From: Rhodopila globiformis
GTDB lineage: Bacteria; Pseudomonadota; Alphaproteobacteria; Acetobacterales; Acetobacteraceae
Length of the DNA stretch: 64,000 nt
Direction of reading: 5' to 3'
Assembly (NCBI RefSeq): GCF_002937115.1
Contig: NZ_NHRY01000260.1
Coordinates: 1 to 64,000 of the forward strand
The notes below the pieces were generated by a model. That model searched no databases and was not told the DNA's origin. It saw only the letters and a program-made list of their open reading frames with translations. Shown here piece after piece: positions 45,356-55,032 of the stretch. Positions within the stretch are counted from its first letter, which is position 1, and each line of letters begins with the position of its first letter. The position numbers and the translations under genes were made by a program.

Positions 45356-47270
45356 CTACTCTCCGGCGGGCGCCCGCGGCGCGCCCCGCGGCTTGCCGTC
45401 AGCCCGGCCGACGGGCGGTTTCCAGCCACGGCGTTGCCGGGCGGTCCAGGCGTATTTCGGATCGCCTTCCAGAAGGTCCACATGGTCCGACAGCCGGTGC
45501 CGCTCCAGCCAGCCGAGCGCGGCCTCCAGCTCGGCGATCGTCATCTCGGCGCGGCTGCGGTTGCCCATCACCCGCTTCAGCACGGCATTATAGCTGTGGT
45601 ACAGCCCGGGACCGCGCGGCGCCTGGCGGGCGATCTCGTCCTCGACCGCCTGCGTCGCCACCATCTCGCCCACCCGCGCCCGCAGGCGGCGCTCGATCAC
45701 GGAGGGCGGGTCGAGCAGTTCCCCCTGCGGCGCCTCGTTCTCCGGGCGGCGCATCGCCAGGTCGGGGCCGGGCTTCAGCAGGGCGTAGCGCAGCGCCAGG
45801 GCGTTGCTTTCCAGCGGCACGATGCCTCCCTTGTCGTCGTCATCCTCATCTGCCTGCGCGGCCAGCTGTTCCTTCAGCCACAGCGGCAGGGTGCGCTGCT
45901 TCTTCGGCTTAGGCGGCTTGGCCAGCGTCCCCTGCTCGGTTTCCAGCCGATGGCGGAACTTCGCGAACAGCGGATCGTCCGGGTGATACACCAGGGCGCG
46001 CTGCCCGGCGTAGTCGCCCGCGCGCGGATCAATGCGGGTGGCGCGCGCCACCATCTGCTCCAGCCACGGACGGCTGCGGATATGCGTCAGCGCCGCGACC
46101 ACCGCGACCTCGGGCGCGTCGAGCCCTTCATACGCCATCGCCACCGTCACCAGGATCGCCGGTTCCGGCTGCAGGCGGAAGCTGGCCAGCACCTCGTGCG
46201 CGTCGGCCTCGCTGGAGGTCGCCATCCGGACGGTAGCGGTCTGCGCCTGCGGCACCCAGCTTCGCAGCAGGTCCAGGTAGCGCCGCGCCACGCTCTGGTC
46301 GGGCGCGACCACCAGCAGCTTGCCCAGGCCCCGGGCCGCGGCGTCGGCGGGCAGGCCGCGCTCGCGCCGCCGCCGCGCGCGCAGGTCGCGCGTGGCGAGG
46401 AAGGCGTGGCGCAGCAGGTCCTCGGCGAAGCCGGTGCGCAGGGCGGTGAACAGGGCGGGTCGCGTCGTCTCCACCGGCCAGTGGTTGAACAGCCGGTGCG
46501 GGCCGCAGGCTTGGCCGTCCTCGTCCAGCCATTTCGCCTCGCCATCCAGCGCGCCGAACACCACCGGCAGCACGGCGCGGTCCGCCAGCGCCTGGGCGCG
46601 GCTGTAGCCGACGACCGCCCAGCCGGGTGCCGCCAGATCGACCTCCTGCATGGTGGCGCGCGGTCCCCGGCGGTACGGCAGCCACAGGATGCCGCGCCCG
46701 TCCGCCCGCTCCAGTGTGCCGGACAGCAGCAGGCGCAGGCGTGCCGCCTCCAGCAGCGGCACGATGGCGCGGCTCCAGCCCGAGGCCTCGTCGTCGCCCG
46801 GCGCCACGCCGGTGACGTCGGTCAGCGCCGGCAGGTGGTGGATTTCATCGACCACCAGCAGATAGCGGTGCCGGCGGAACTCCTGCAGATGCAGGCCCGG
46901 GGCGGCGGCGATGCCCTGGTAGGTGGTGATGTAGCCCGACAGGCCGCGGCACAGGTCGTTGCCGTTGTCGGCGGCGCGCACCGAGACCGCATGGTTCAGC
47001 AGTGCCCGCCACTCGGCGTCGGCGAACGCCTCCTCGGCCTGCAGGCGCAGGCTGTCGCGCGGCACCACCCAGCAGACGCGATCGGCCACGCCGGCAGCGA
47101 TCAACCGCGCCGCGGCGATCACCGGCAACAGCGACTTGCCCCCGCCCGGGGTGACCGCGGCGAGGATGTTGGTGACGTCGGCGGCCTCGCCCGCCGCGAT
47201 CGCGTTGACGATCGCCGCGACCTGCGCCTGATGCCGTCGAAGGGAACGCGGCGATGGGGACAGCCAGCAT
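45356..47270 (-). CDS. DEAD/DEAH-type helicase with disrupted 5' end
   Basis: A superfamily 2 helicase of about 635 residues: RRHQAQVAAIVNAIA, Walker A VTPGGGKSLLPVIAA, DEVH-like motif II VVDEIHHLPAL, motif III LSGTLERADG, and the helicase C-terminal domain with YEGLDAPEVAVVAAL and MVARATRIDPR (motif VI). The reading frame that contains Walker A (47122-47300) has no ATG, GTG or TTG upstream of it; the first such codon, TTG at 47128, would cut the ATP-binding Lys off. An ATG at 47270 lies in the adjacent frame, and removing one C from the CCCC run at 47256-47259 would join it to give MLAVPSPRSLRRHQAQ. So this is a frameshifted gene, a CTG start, or a sequencing error. Function unknown; the protein resembles restriction-type or repair helicases. 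Confidence 0.75.
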
Positions 47271-47506
47271 GCTCCAGGGTTGCAGGAGCCCCATTTGAGT
47301 CAGCCGAGTCGCAAAGGGAATCCCCTTGTTTTTCAGCCCCCAAGATGTTCGTTTTGATCAGTTTTCGTACTTCGCCGGAATCGCGGCGAATGTGGGGAAT
47401 CCTGTGGGTAGCCTGTGGATAAAATCCGCGGCCGGAACATGTTTTCGCGATTCGTTCATGGACTTTTGTTCTTGGACCCCGCCCGGTCCGGAGCAAGCGT
47501 AGCGCC

Positions 47507-48409
47507 ATGCCACAGCGCAGACCGAAACGTCCGCCCAAGCCAATCCCGATCGCACGCAGGGAGTTCGGCCTGCTGGCGCGGGGCATGCGGCGCTTCGACC
47601 TGCGTGATCCTTATCGCCTCGCGATCAGCAGCCCCTGGCCAGCGTTCGTGGCGGCGATGCTGGCATGCTGGCTGACGCTCAACCTGGGTTTCGCGCTGGT
47701 ATATGTGCTGAGCCCCGGCGACATCGGCAACGCGCGGCCCGGTTCCTTCAGCGATGCGTTCTTCTTCAGCGTCGAGACCCTGGCGACCGTCGGCTATGGC
47801 GCCATGGCGCCGGCGACGCTGTACGGGCACATCGTCTCGACGTCCGAGATCGTCGTCGGCATGGCGTTCACCGCCATCCTGACCGGCCTGCTGTTCGTGC
47901 GGTTTTCCCGCGCCCGGGCGAACATCCTGTTCGCCGACGACGCGGTGGTCCGCACCAAGGACCGCCACCCGGCGCTGATGCTGCGCCTCGCCTGCGGCCA
48001 GAGGATCCCGCTGAGCAAAGTGGAGGCGCGGCTGCTCGTGGTGCTGACCGGACGCGACCCCGACGGGACAGCGGGACGGCACCTGTATGACCTGGCGTTG
48101 CAGCAGTCGAGCCTGACGGTGCTGGCGACGCTGTGGACCCTGGTGCATGTGATCGACGAAACCAGCCCGCTGCACGGCCTCGATGCCAACGCCCTGACGC
48201 GGGCTGACGCCCGGCTGTTCCTGGGGGTCGAGGCGCGCGACCACATGCTGGCGACCACGGTGTACGCCCTCAAGGATTATCCCGTGCCGCGGATACGCTT
48301 CGGCATGCACTTTGCCACGGCGGTCGCGCTGGATGAGGCCGGATGCAACGTGTTCGACCTGTCCCGCCTCAGCCTGCTGGAGCCGGATGACGGTCCGCCG
48401 GCAGGATGA
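47507..48409 (+). CDS. Inward-rectifier type potassium channel (KirBac family)
   Basis: A 300-residue channel subunit. Slide-helix region DLRDPYRLAISSPW (about 31-44), first membrane helix FVAAMLACWLTLNLGFALVY, pore helix with selectivity filter TLATVGYGAM (TVGYG at 94-98), second helix IVSTSEIVVGMAFTAILTGLL, and the cytoplasmic immunoglobulin-like domain beginning RFSRARANILFADDAVV, a Kir signature. The expected assembly is a tetramer in the inner membrane conducting K+. The gene is divergent from the helicase. A purine run (GGAGC) lies about 12 bases before the ATG. Confidence 0.92.
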   Translation: MPQRRPKRPPKPIPIARREFGLLARGMRRFDLRDPYRLAISSPWPAFVAAMLACWLTLNLGFALVYVLSPGDIGNARPGSFSDAFFFSVETLATVGYGAMAPATLYGHIVSTSEIVVGMAFTAILTGLLFVRFSRARANILFADDAVVRTKDRHPALMLRLACGQRIPLSKVEARLLVVLTGRDPDGTAGRHLYDLALQQSSLTVLATLWTLVHVIDETSPLHGLDANALTRADARLFLGVEARDHMLATTVYALKDYPVPRIRFGMHFATAVALDEAGCNVFDLSRLSLLEPDDGPPAG

Positions 48410-48459
48410 TCGCGGCCCTTGTCGCTTTTCTGCCACAGAGCAGTACAAGTGCGCCGGGT

Positions 48460-48473
48460 TTGATCTGCGTCAA
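48460..48473 (+). promoter_or_regulatory. FNR/FixK-type box upstream of ompW
   Basis: TTGATCTGCGTCAA matches the FNR/FixK/Anr consensus TTGAT-N4-ATCAA at nine of ten defined positions. It ends 93 bases before the OmpW start codon. If the box centre lies at -41.5, a weak -10 (TAGTTT, 48493-48498) is in about the right place. Confidence 0.6.
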
Positions 48474-48566
48474 CCCTGTTCGCACCACAAAATAGTTTCT
48501 CCCCCCGGCTGCGGATGTAGCAGTTTCATTTGAAACGGTATCGCCGCCGAAGTGCGAGGAGAGACC

Positions 48567-49247
48567 ATGAGACACCTGTTGTTTGCCACGACCATGCTTA
48601 GTGCGGTCGCGTGCGGTTCGGCGGCGTTCGCCCAAAGCCCGCTGGATCTCAACCAGCCCCTGGTCGGCAAGCAGGCCGGCACCTTCATGATCCGCCTGCG
48701 CGCCATCGGCGTGATCCCCGAGGACAACTCGAGCAGCATCAACGGCTTCCCCGGCGCCCGGGTCAACGTCACCGACCAGGCCGCGCCGGAGGTGGATTTC
48801 TCCTACTTCCTGACAGACAATATCGCGTTTGAACTTATCGCGGCGAGCACGCGGCACGAACTGTCCGCCACAATTCCCAATCCGCCGCTCGGCAAGGTCG
48901 ATGTCGGCTCCGCCTGGGTGCTGCCGCCGACCCTGACGGTGCAGTACCACTTCATGCCGCATTCGGCGTTCAGCCCGTATATCGGCGCCGGCGTGACCGT
49001 GGCGTTCTTCTATGGCACCAGCCCGGCCGGCGGCGCCGTCACTCACTTCAGCGTCGGCAACAACGTCGGCCCGGCGATCCAGGCCGGTTTCGACTACAAC
49101 CTCACGGGCCACTGGTTCTTCAACTTCGACGTCAAGCAGATCTTCCTGAACGCCGATGCGCATGTCGACGCATTGGGCACGACGCTGCATGCGCACACCG
49201 CACTGGATCCGCTGGTCGTCGGCACCGGTATCGGCTACCGCTTCTGA
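48567..49247 (+). CDS. ompW: OmpW-family outer-membrane protein
   Basis: A small eight-strand barrel of 226 residues. Signal peptide at residues 1-22 (LLFATTMLSAVACGSAAFAQ). The core holds FMIRLRAIGVIPEDNSSSI, VDFSYFLTDNIAFELIAAST, LTVQYHFMP...FSPYIGAGV, and ends with the aromatic C-terminus GTGIGYRF typical of OmpW. GAGGAGAG lies five bases before the ATG. OmpW proteins carry small hydrophobic compounds, and E. coli ompW is controlled by FNR; an FNR-type box lies upstream here too. The next gene, on the opposite strand, ends 13 bases away. Confidence 0.93.
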   Translation: MRHLLFATTMLSAVACGSAAFAQSPLDLNQPLVGKQAGTFMIRLRAIGVIPEDNSSSINGFPGARVNVTDQAAPEVDFSYFLTDNIAFELIAASTRHELSATIPNPPLGKVDVGSAWVLPPTLTVQYHFMPHSAFSPYIGAGVTVAFFYGTSPAGGAVTHFSVGNNVGPAIQAGFDYNLTGHWFFNFDVKQIFLNADAHVDALGTTLHAHTALDPLVVGTGIGYRF

Positions 49248-49259
49248 CCCAGTTGCCGT

Positions 49260-50003
49260 TCACGCCACGCGCTGCCAGGCCAAAGCCAGCAGCAGCGTGG
49301 CGTTGAGCGCCATCAGCACCGGGCCGGCGACCGCGACTCCACGCTGGAACCGCCGCCCGGCCGCGTGGCCGGCAATGCCGACCACCATCAGGCTCGGCGC
49401 GGTGCCCAGCCCGAAGGCCACCATCGCCCCCGCGCCCAGCGCCGGCTGTCCGGACGCCGCCGCGGCGGCGAGCGCGGCGTACAGAAATCCGCACGGCAGG
49501 AAGCCCAGCGCGAGTCCCAGCAGGAATTCCCCCGCCGCGGTGCCGCGCGGGATCGCCCGGGTGACGCGGGCCAGCAGGCGGCCCCAGGCCGGCGGCACGT
49601 GGTCGAGTCGCGCCCAGGCCGGCAGGATTCGCTTCGCCGCCAGGGTCAGGAACAACAGTGCCGCCAGCACCAGCAACACCGCCGACAGGTGCGCGAACCA
49701 CGCCGAGCGTACGGCGACGGCGGCCGAACCGGACACCAGCGCGCCAAGTCCGGCATATGTGATCAGCCGCCCCAGGTGATACGGCAGCAGCAGGCCGCTG
49801 CCAACCCGGCGCCACTCGCAAAGTTGTGTATGTGACAGCCGCGCCATGCGCTCGGACACCTGGCCCAGGACGAACGCCCCGCACATCGGCGCGCAATGCA
49901 CCAAACTGCCCGCCACGCCTGCCAGGAACAGCCCGGCCAGCAGACCGCCCCGTACCGCTGTGTCCGGCGTGCACAACCCTGTCAAAAAATAGAGATTTTG
50001 CAT
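49260..50003 (-). CDS. Membrane protein of the TauE/SafE - DsbD_2 type linked to cbb3 oxidase
   Basis: A 247-residue protein with about six membrane helices. The pattern HCAPMCGAFVLGQ (about residues 36-48) and its partner LGFLPCGFLYAALAAA (about 160-175), each with a Cys and Pro, identify the cytochrome-biogenesis/TauE-like family often found beside ccoNOQP; members are implicated in copper or heme-copper oxidase assembly. The ATG at 50003 is given, with a TTG at 50012 as alternative. It is divergent from the cco genes, and the FNR-type box at 50040 lies between them, so both sides could respond. The exact transported species is unknown. Confidence 0.8.
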   Translation of the reverse strand: MQNLYFLTGLCTPDTAVRGGLLAGLFLAGVAGSLVHCAPMCGAFVLGQVSERMARLSHTQLCEWRRVGSGLLLPYHLGRLITYAGLGALVSGSAAVAVRSAWFAHLSAVLLVLAALLFLTLAAKRILPAWARLDHVPPAWGRLLARVTRAIPRGTAAGEFLLGLALGFLPCGFLYAALAAAAASGQPALGAGAMVAFGLGTAPSLMVVGIAGHAAGRRFQRGVAVAGPVLMALNATLLLALAWQRVA

Positions 50004-50039
50004 AAGGATCAATGCTATACCTTACTAAGCTGTACGACG

Positions 50040-50053
50040 TTGACATGAATCAA
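50040..50053 (+). promoter_or_regulatory. FNR/FixK-type box upstream of the cbb3 operon
   Basis: TTGACATGAATCAA matches TTGAT-N4-ATCAA at nine of ten positions. It lies 58 bases before the small ORF that precedes ccoN. With the box at -41.5, the weak hexamer CAATTT (50076-50081) sits at the expected -10 position. It also lies in front of the divergent TauE-like gene. Confidence 0.65.
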
Positions 50054-50111
50054 TGTTAAGGACGCCGCGGCACAGCAATTTGCCTGCCACGCAGCCTGGA
50101 GAGAGGTGCCT

Positions 50112-50327
50112 ATGGAGAGTGTTGCAAACGTGCTTGTCGGCGTGATGGTAGCGGGGTTCGGCATCGTCGGACTGTTCCTCGTGGCTGGTGCGGCTGACAG
50201 CGAGATGTTCATATTCGGACTCGGCCTCGCCGTGTTCGCGGTTGCCTTCAATTTCGGCCTGGTGAAGCGTCACTTCGACAAGCGGGACGCGACACGCGGC
50301 GCAGCACGGGAAGCCACCCATGTCTGA
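50112..50327 (+). CDS. Small two-helix membrane protein, first gene of the cbb3 operon
   Basis: 71 residues with two hydrophobic segments ([20 protein letters not shown] and [20 protein letters not shown]) joined by a short acidic loop, and a basic C-terminal tail ([17 protein letters not shown]). GGAGAGAGG lies about five bases before the ATG, so it is very probably translated. Its end overlaps the ccoN start by eight bases. I do not recognise the family. Position and coupling suggest a small subunit or assembly helper of the cbb3 oxidase, apart from CcoQ, CcoH and CcoS, which are all present downstream. Confidence 0.75.
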   Translation: MESVANVLVGVMVAGFGIVGLFLVAGAADSEMFIFGLGLAVFAVAFNFGLVKRHFDKRDATRGAAREATHV

Positions 50328-51783
50328 CCACGCCCTGGCCGAGAGGCCAGTCATCTACAACGACGACGTGGTGAAGAAATTCGTCATCGCGTCGATCTTC
50401 TGGGCCATCGTCGCATTCCTGGTAGGCGTCTACATCGCCTCGGAACTGTCCTGGCCCGCGCTCAATCTTGGCCTGCCGTTCACCAACTTCGGTCGCCTGC
50501 GGCCTGTGCATACATCCGCAGCTATCTTTGCCTTCGGCGGCTCGGCCCTGCTCGGCACGTCGTTCTATGTGGTGCAGCGCACCTGCCGCGCGCGCCTGTG
50601 GGGTGGCGAGGCGCTGGCCAACTTCGTGTTCTGGGGCTACCAGTTCTTCATCGTCATGGCGGCGCTGAGCTACGTCATGGGGTTCAGCCAGAGCCGCGAA
50701 TACGCCGAGCCGGAATGGCATCTCGACATCTGGCTGACGATCGTCTGGGTGTGCTACCTGCTGATCTTCATGGGCACGCTGATGAAGCGGCAGGAACCGC
50801 ACATCTACGTCGCCAACTGGTTCTACCTGGCGTTCATCGTCACCATCGCCATGTTGCACATCGTGAACAACCTGGCGCTGCCGATCTCGATGTACTCGGC
50901 CAAGAGCTACAGCTACTTCTCGGGCGTGCAGGACGCGCTGGTACAGTGGTGGTACGGGCACAACGCCGTCGGGTTCTTCCTGACCGCGGGCTTCCTGGGG
51001 ATGATGTACTACTTCATTCCGAAGGCGGCGGGCCGGCCGGTTTACTCCTACCGGCTGTCGATCGTGCACTTCTGGACCCTGATCTTCATGTACATCTGGG
51101 CCGGGCCGCACCACCTGCACTGGACCTCCCTGCCCGACTGGACGCAGACGCTGGGCATGGCGTTCTCCATCATGCTGTGGATGCCGTCCTGGGGTGGCAT
51201 GATCAACGGCCTGATGACGCTGTCGGGCGCCTGGGACAAGCTGCGCACCGATCCGGGCCTGCGCTTCTCGGTCACCGCCGTGGGCTTCTATGGCATGTCC
51301 ACCTTCGAAGGGCCGGTGATGTCGGTGCGTGAGGTCAACGCGCTGTCGCACTACACCGACTGGACCATCGGCCACGTGCACTCTGGCGCGCTGGGCTGGG
51401 TCGCCTTCATCACCTTCGGCGCGCTGTACTACCTGGTGCCGGCGCTGTGGCACAAGGAACTGTACTCCAAGCGGCTGGCGTCGTGGCACTACTGGATCGC
51501 CACCCTGGGCATCGTCTTCTACATCGTCTCGATGTGGGTCGCCGGCATCATGGAAGGCCTGATGTGGCGGGCGTACGACAAGTTCGGCTTCCTGCAGTAC
51601 TCGTTCGTCGAGTCGGTCGTCGCCGTCCATCCGTTCATGGTGCTGCGCATGATCGGTGGCGTGATGTTCCTCATCGGCGGCCTGATCATGGCCTACAACC
51701 TGAGACGTACCGTCACCAGCCCGACGATCGAGGCCCCGACGCTCGACACCTCGATGGGCGGCCTGGCCGTGGCGGGGGAATAA
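50320..51783 (+). CDS. ccoN: Cytochrome cbb3 oxidase catalytic subunit CcoN
   Basis: CcoN (FixN) binds heme b and the heme b3-CuB centre that reduces O2. 487 residues, about 12 membrane helices. Conserved His ligands appear in [14 protein letters not shown] (about residues 60-73), [19 protein letters not shown] (CuB ligand region, about 208-226), and GPHHLHWT (about 262-269), with [17 protein letters not shown] near 343-360 carrying heme ligands. The C-type K-channel Tyr is within helix 7 ([10 protein letters not shown]). It overlaps the preceding small gene and is followed after four bases by ccoO. Confidence 0.97.
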   Translation: MSDHALAERPVIYNDDVVKKFVIASIFWAIVAFLVGVYIASELSWPALNLGLPFTNFGRLRPVHTSAAIFAFGGSALLGTSFYVVQRTCRARLWGGEALANFVFWGYQFFIVMAALSYVMGFSQSREYAEPEWHLDIWLTIVWVCYLLIFMGTLMKRQEPHIYVANWFYLAFIVTIAMLHIVNNLALPISMYSAKSYSYFSGVQDALVQWWYGHNAVGFFLTAGFLGMMYYFIPKAAGRPVYSYRLSIVHFWTLIFMYIWAGPHHLHWTSLPDWTQTLGMAFSIMLWMPSWGGMINGLMTLSGAWDKLRTDPGLRFSVTAVGFYGMSTFEGPVMSVREVNALSHYTDWTIGHVHSGALGWVAFITFGALYYLVPALWHKELYSKRLASWHYWIATLGIVFYIVSMWVAGIMEGLMWRAYDKFGFLQYSFVESVVAVHPFMVLRMIGGVMFLIGGLIMAYNLRRTVTSPTIEAPTLDTSMGGLAVAGE

Positions 51784-51787
51784 GACA

Positions 51788-52513
51788 ATGCAACTACCTA
51801 TTCGCCACGAATGGTTCGAAAAGAACGCCGTCTTCCTGCTGATGGGGGCGCTGCTGACCGTCGCCATCGGCGGGCTCGTCGAGATCGTGCCGCTGTTCAC
51901 GATCGAGACGACGGTGGAGCACGTGCAGGGCATGCGGCCATACTCGCCGCTGGAACTGCGCGGGCGCGACATCTATGTGCGGGAGGGCTGCTACCTGTGC
52001 CACAGCCAGCAGATCCGCACCCTGCGCGACGAGGTCGAGCGCTACGGCCACTACTCGATCGCCGCCGAGAGCATGTATGATCATCCGTTCCAGTGGGGCT
52101 CGAAGCGCATCGGCCCCGACCTGGCGCGCGTTGGCGGCAAGTACTCCAACGACTGGCATTACGCCCATCTGCGGAACGCGCAGTCGATGGTGCCGGAATC
52201 GCTGATGCCGCACTACGCCTTCCTGGAGCAGACGCCGCTGGAACTGGACGACCTCCAGGAGCGCATGCGGACCCTGCGCGAGCTGGGCGTGCCCTATACC
52301 GATGACGACATCGCCCACGCCAAGGAGGACCTGTTGGCCCAGGCCGATCCCAGGTCGGACAACAAGGCGCTGCTGAAGCGGTATCCGAAGGCGGTTGAAG
52401 CATCCGGCAGCGGGCACGTGGTTACCGAGGCCGACGCGCTGGTGGCCTACCTGCAGATGCTCGGCACGTTGGTGAACTTCGCCGACACCAACACCGAGAG
52501 GCTGCAGCAATGA
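51788..52513 (+). CDS. ccoO: Cytochrome cbb3 oxidase monoheme subunit CcoO
   Basis: A membrane-anchored monoheme cytochrome c of 241 residues. The N-terminal helix ([20 protein letters not shown], about 14-33) anchors a periplasmic domain with heme motif C68-YL-C71-H72 ([20 protein letters not shown]) and a later Met ligand region. [20 protein letters not shown] is typical of CcoO/FixO. Its stop codon overlaps the ccoQ start (ATGA). Confidence 0.97.
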   Translation: MQLPIRHEWFEKNAVFLLMGALLTVAIGGLVEIVPLFTIETTVEHVQGMRPYSPLELRGRDIYVREGCYLCHSQQIRTLRDEVERYGHYSIAAESMYDHPFQWGSKRIGPDLARVGGKYSNDWHYAHLRNAQSMVPESLMPHYAFLEQTPLELDDLQERMRTLRELGVPYTDDDIAHAKEDLLAQADPRSDNKALLKRYPKAVEASGSGHVVTEADALVAYLQMLGTLVNFADTNTERLQQ

Positions 52514-52653
52514 GCATCCTCCAGTGGCTCGGACACTATTCGGTTGTGCCTATGACGCTGGTGTTCGTGCTGATCGTCGCCGCCACCTACTGGCCAAGCC
52601 GCAAGCGCAAGGTCGAGGAGCAGGGCAAAATTCCGTTCAAGGATGACGTGTAG
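52510..52653 (+). CDS. ccoQ: Cytochrome cbb3 oxidase small subunit CcoQ
   Basis: A 47-residue single-pass protein: [20 protein letters not shown] then [20 protein letters not shown] and a short acidic end. CcoQ stabilises the ccoNOP complex. It overlaps ccoO by four bases, and its TAG shares a base with the GTG start of ccoP. Its place between ccoO and ccoP and the YWPSRK motif make the call secure despite the small size. Confidence 0.94.
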   Translation: MSILQWLGHYSVVPMTLVFVLIVAATYWPSRKRKVEEQGKIPFKDDV

Positions 52654-53525
52654 TGCCTACCAAGATCGAAAAGGATTCCGTCTCCGGCCGCGACACGACC
52701 GGCCATGAGTGGGATGGGATCAAGGAACTGGATACGCCGCTGCCGAAGTGGTGGATCTATACCTTCTACTCGAGCATCGCCGTCGCGTTCGTGTTGTTCC
52801 TGCTGTATCCCTCGATCCCGTATGGGCCGGGATACTGGCACGGGCTGCTGGGCTACTCGCCGCGCAAGGCGGTCGATGCCGAGGTGGCCAAGCTCCAGGC
52901 TGAACGCAAGGTGTCGATGGACAAGATCGCCACCCTGTCGTTCGACCAGATCAAGGCCGATCCGGCGCTGCTGGAGGTGGCGCTGACCAAGGGCAAGATC
53001 ACCTTCGAGGAGAACTGCCAGGCCTGTCACGGCGCGGGCGGCTCTGGCCATCCGGGCTTTCCGGCCCTGGCCGCGGGCTCCTGGCTGTGGGGCGGCAAGC
53101 TGACGGATATCCAGCGCACCGTCACCCACGGTATCCGCAGCGGCGATCCCGCGGCGCACACCAGCGCCATGCCGCCGTTCGGCGAGCTTGGCCTGCTGAA
53201 GCCGGAGCAGATCCAGCAGGTCGCCGATTTCGTGTGGTCGAAGTTCTACGGCCACGTGACCGAGGGCCAGGACGTCTCGGCCGGCGCCGCGCTGTTCGCT
53301 CAGAACTGCGCCCCCTGCCACGGCGCCGACGGCCAGGGCAACCGCCTGGTCGGCGCGCCGCGGCTGAACAGCCGTATCCACCTCTACGGCGACGCCCGCG
53401 AGATCATCGTCTCGCAGGTGACCAAGCCGCGGATGGGCGTGATGCCGAACTGGAACGCACGGCTTGATCCCGCCACGATCAAGTGCGTGACGCTTTACGT
53501 GCACTCACTGGGTGGCGGCGAGTAG
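52653..53525 (+). CDS. ccoP: Cytochrome cbb3 oxidase diheme subunit CcoP
   Basis: A 290-residue diheme cytochrome c with one N-terminal membrane helix (WWIYTFYSSIAVAFVLFLLY, about 33-52; the preceding HEWDGIKELDTPLPKWW is a family hallmark). Heme motifs are C122-QA-C125-H126 and C219-AP-C222-H223. It passes electrons from periplasmic cytochrome c to CcoO/CcoN. The GTG start follows ccoQ with a one-base overlap. Confidence 0.96.
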   Translation: MPTKIEKDSVSGRDTTGHEWDGIKELDTPLPKWWIYTFYSSIAVAFVLFLLYPSIPYGPGYWHGLLGYSPRKAVDAEVAKLQAERKVSMDKIATLSFDQIKADPALLEVALTKGKITFEENCQACHGAGGSGHPGFPALAAGSWLWGGKLTDIQRTVTHGIRSGDPAAHTSAMPPFGELGLLKPEQIQQVADFVWSKFYGHVTEGQDVSAGAALFAQNCAPCHGADGQGNRLVGAPRLNSRIHLYGDAREIIVSQVTKPRMGVMPNWNARLDPATIKCVTLYVHSLGGGE

Positions 53526-53535
53526 GAGCCTTCGC

Positions 53536-55014
53536 GTGTCGCGTATCAGCAAGACTGACAGCCGCCTCCGGGAACACCAGGATGCGGTCGCCCATGACCT
53601 CTACGCCAACCGGGTCAAGGTCTATCCCAAGACCGTCCGTGGCCCGATGCGACGAATAAAGTGGGCCGTGCTGATCGCGTGCCTCGCCGTCTACTACGTG
53701 CTGCCTTGGGTCCGCTGGTACCGCGGACCCAACCAGCCCGGGCAGGCGGTCCTGCTCGATATTTCGACTGAACGTTTCTATTTCTTCAACCTTGAGCTCT
53801 GGCCGCAGGACATCTGGCTGCTGGCCGGGCTGCTGATCCTGGGCGCGGTCCTGCTGTTCCTGGTGACCAGCCTCGTCGGCCGCGTCTGGTGCGGCTACAC
53901 CTGTCCGCAGACGGTCTGGACCGACCTGTTCATGTGGATCGAGAAGGAGATCGAGGGCGACCGCAACGAGCGCATGGCGCGCGACGCGGCGCCGCTGACC
54001 GCCGACACGATCTGGAAAAAGACCCTCAAGCACGGCATCTGGCTGGCCATCGCGTTCTGGACCGGCGGCGCCTGGATCATGTACTACACCGACGCGCCGA
54101 CTGTGGCGGTCGATTTCTGGACCGGCTCGGCCGCGACGCCGGTGTATTTCTTCACCGGCCTGTTCACCCTGACCACCTACCTGCTGGCGGGCTGGGCGCG
54201 GGAGCAGGTCTGCACCTATATGTGCCCCTGGCCGCGCTTCCAGTCGGCCATGCTGGACGACCAGAGCTTCACCGTCACCTACCAGGCATGGCGCGGCGAG
54301 CCCCGGGCCCGCGGCAAGCGGGTCGAGGGCGGACCGCAGCGCGGCGATTGCGTCGATTGCGGCATGTGCGTCGCCGCCTGCCCCACCGGCATCGACATCC
54401 GCGACGGCATCCAGCTCGAGTGCATCAACTGCGGCCTGTGCATGGATGCCTGCGATCATGTCATGGCGCGCACCGGCCAGGCGAAGGGGCTGATCACCTG
54501 GGACACGCTGGCGCGGCAGGCGGCGAAGAAGGCCGGCAAGAAGGAGCCGATCCGTATCCTGCGGCCGCGGACGATGATCTACCTGACTGCCATGACGGCG
54601 GCGGTGATCGTCATGAGCACGGCGCTGATGATGCGCTCCACCCTGGGGCTGTCGGTGCAGCGCGACCGGGCGCCGCTGTTCGTGATGCTGGCCGATGGCA
54701 GCCTGCGCAACGGCTACACCGTGAAGATCTCCAACAAGACCCAGACGAACGCCCCCTATGACCTGAGCATCACCGGCCTGCCGGGGGCGAAGATGGTGGT
54801 GGCCGAGGGCGATCCGAAGCCACAGACGGTGCTGCGCGTGCTGGGCTCGTCCGACGGCGTGGAGACGCTGCGCGTGCTGGTGACCGCCCGCCCGGCGGAA
54901 CTGAGCAACGGGGCGCAGCCGGTGGACTTCATCCTGCGCGACACCGCGACCGGGGCGCAGACCGTGTATCACTCGACCTTCATGGGCCCGGCCGGCTACG
55001 CCGGCGGGCGCTGA
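53536..55014 (+). CDS. ccoG: Cytochrome c oxidase accessory protein CcoG (FixG/RdxA)
   Basis: A membrane iron-sulfur protein of 492 residues. Five membrane helices, N-terminal cysteine motifs VWCGYTCPQTVW and CTYMCPWPRFQ, and two ferredoxin-type 4Fe-4S motifs, CVDCGMCVAACPTGIDI and CINCGLCMDACDHVM. A C-terminal immunoglobulin-like periplasmic domain follows (TLGLSVQRDRAPLFVMLADG and on). CcoG is reported to reduce Cu(II) for the cbb3 CuB centre. The GTG at 53536 with GGAG seven bases upstream is preferred over an earlier GTG within the end of ccoP. Confidence 0.95.
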   Translation: MSRISKTDSRLREHQDAVAHDLYANRVKVYPKTVRGPMRRIKWAVLIACLAVYYVLPWVRWYRGPNQPGQAVLLDISTERFYFFNLELWPQDIWLLAGLLILGAVLLFLVTSLVGRVWCGYTCPQTVWTDLFMWIEKEIEGDRNERMARDAAPLTADTIWKKTLKHGIWLAIAFWTGGAWIMYYTDAPTVAVDFWTGSAATPVYFFTGLFTLTTYLLAGWAREQVCTYMCPWPRFQSAMLDDQSFTVTYQAWRGEPRARGKRVEGGPQRGDCVDCGMCVAACPTGIDIRDGIQLECINCGLCMDACDHVMARTGQAKGLITWDTLARQAAKKAGKKEPIRILRPRTMIYLTAMTAAVIVMSTALMMRSTLGLSVQRDRAPLFVMLADGSLRNGYTVKISNKTQTNAPYDLSITGLPGAKMVVAEGDPKPQTVLRVLGSSDGVETLRVLVTARPAELSNGAQPVDFILRDTATGAQTVYHSTFMGPAGYAGGR

Positions 55015-55032
55015 AACGGAGAAACGGACAGT

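Noticed and set aside
46845..47294. 149-codon minus-strand frame beginning with ATG at 47294 as an independent gene
   Set aside because: After the first about 10 codons it is a shadow of the helicase frame. Its start is better explained as the displaced 5' end of the helicase gene.
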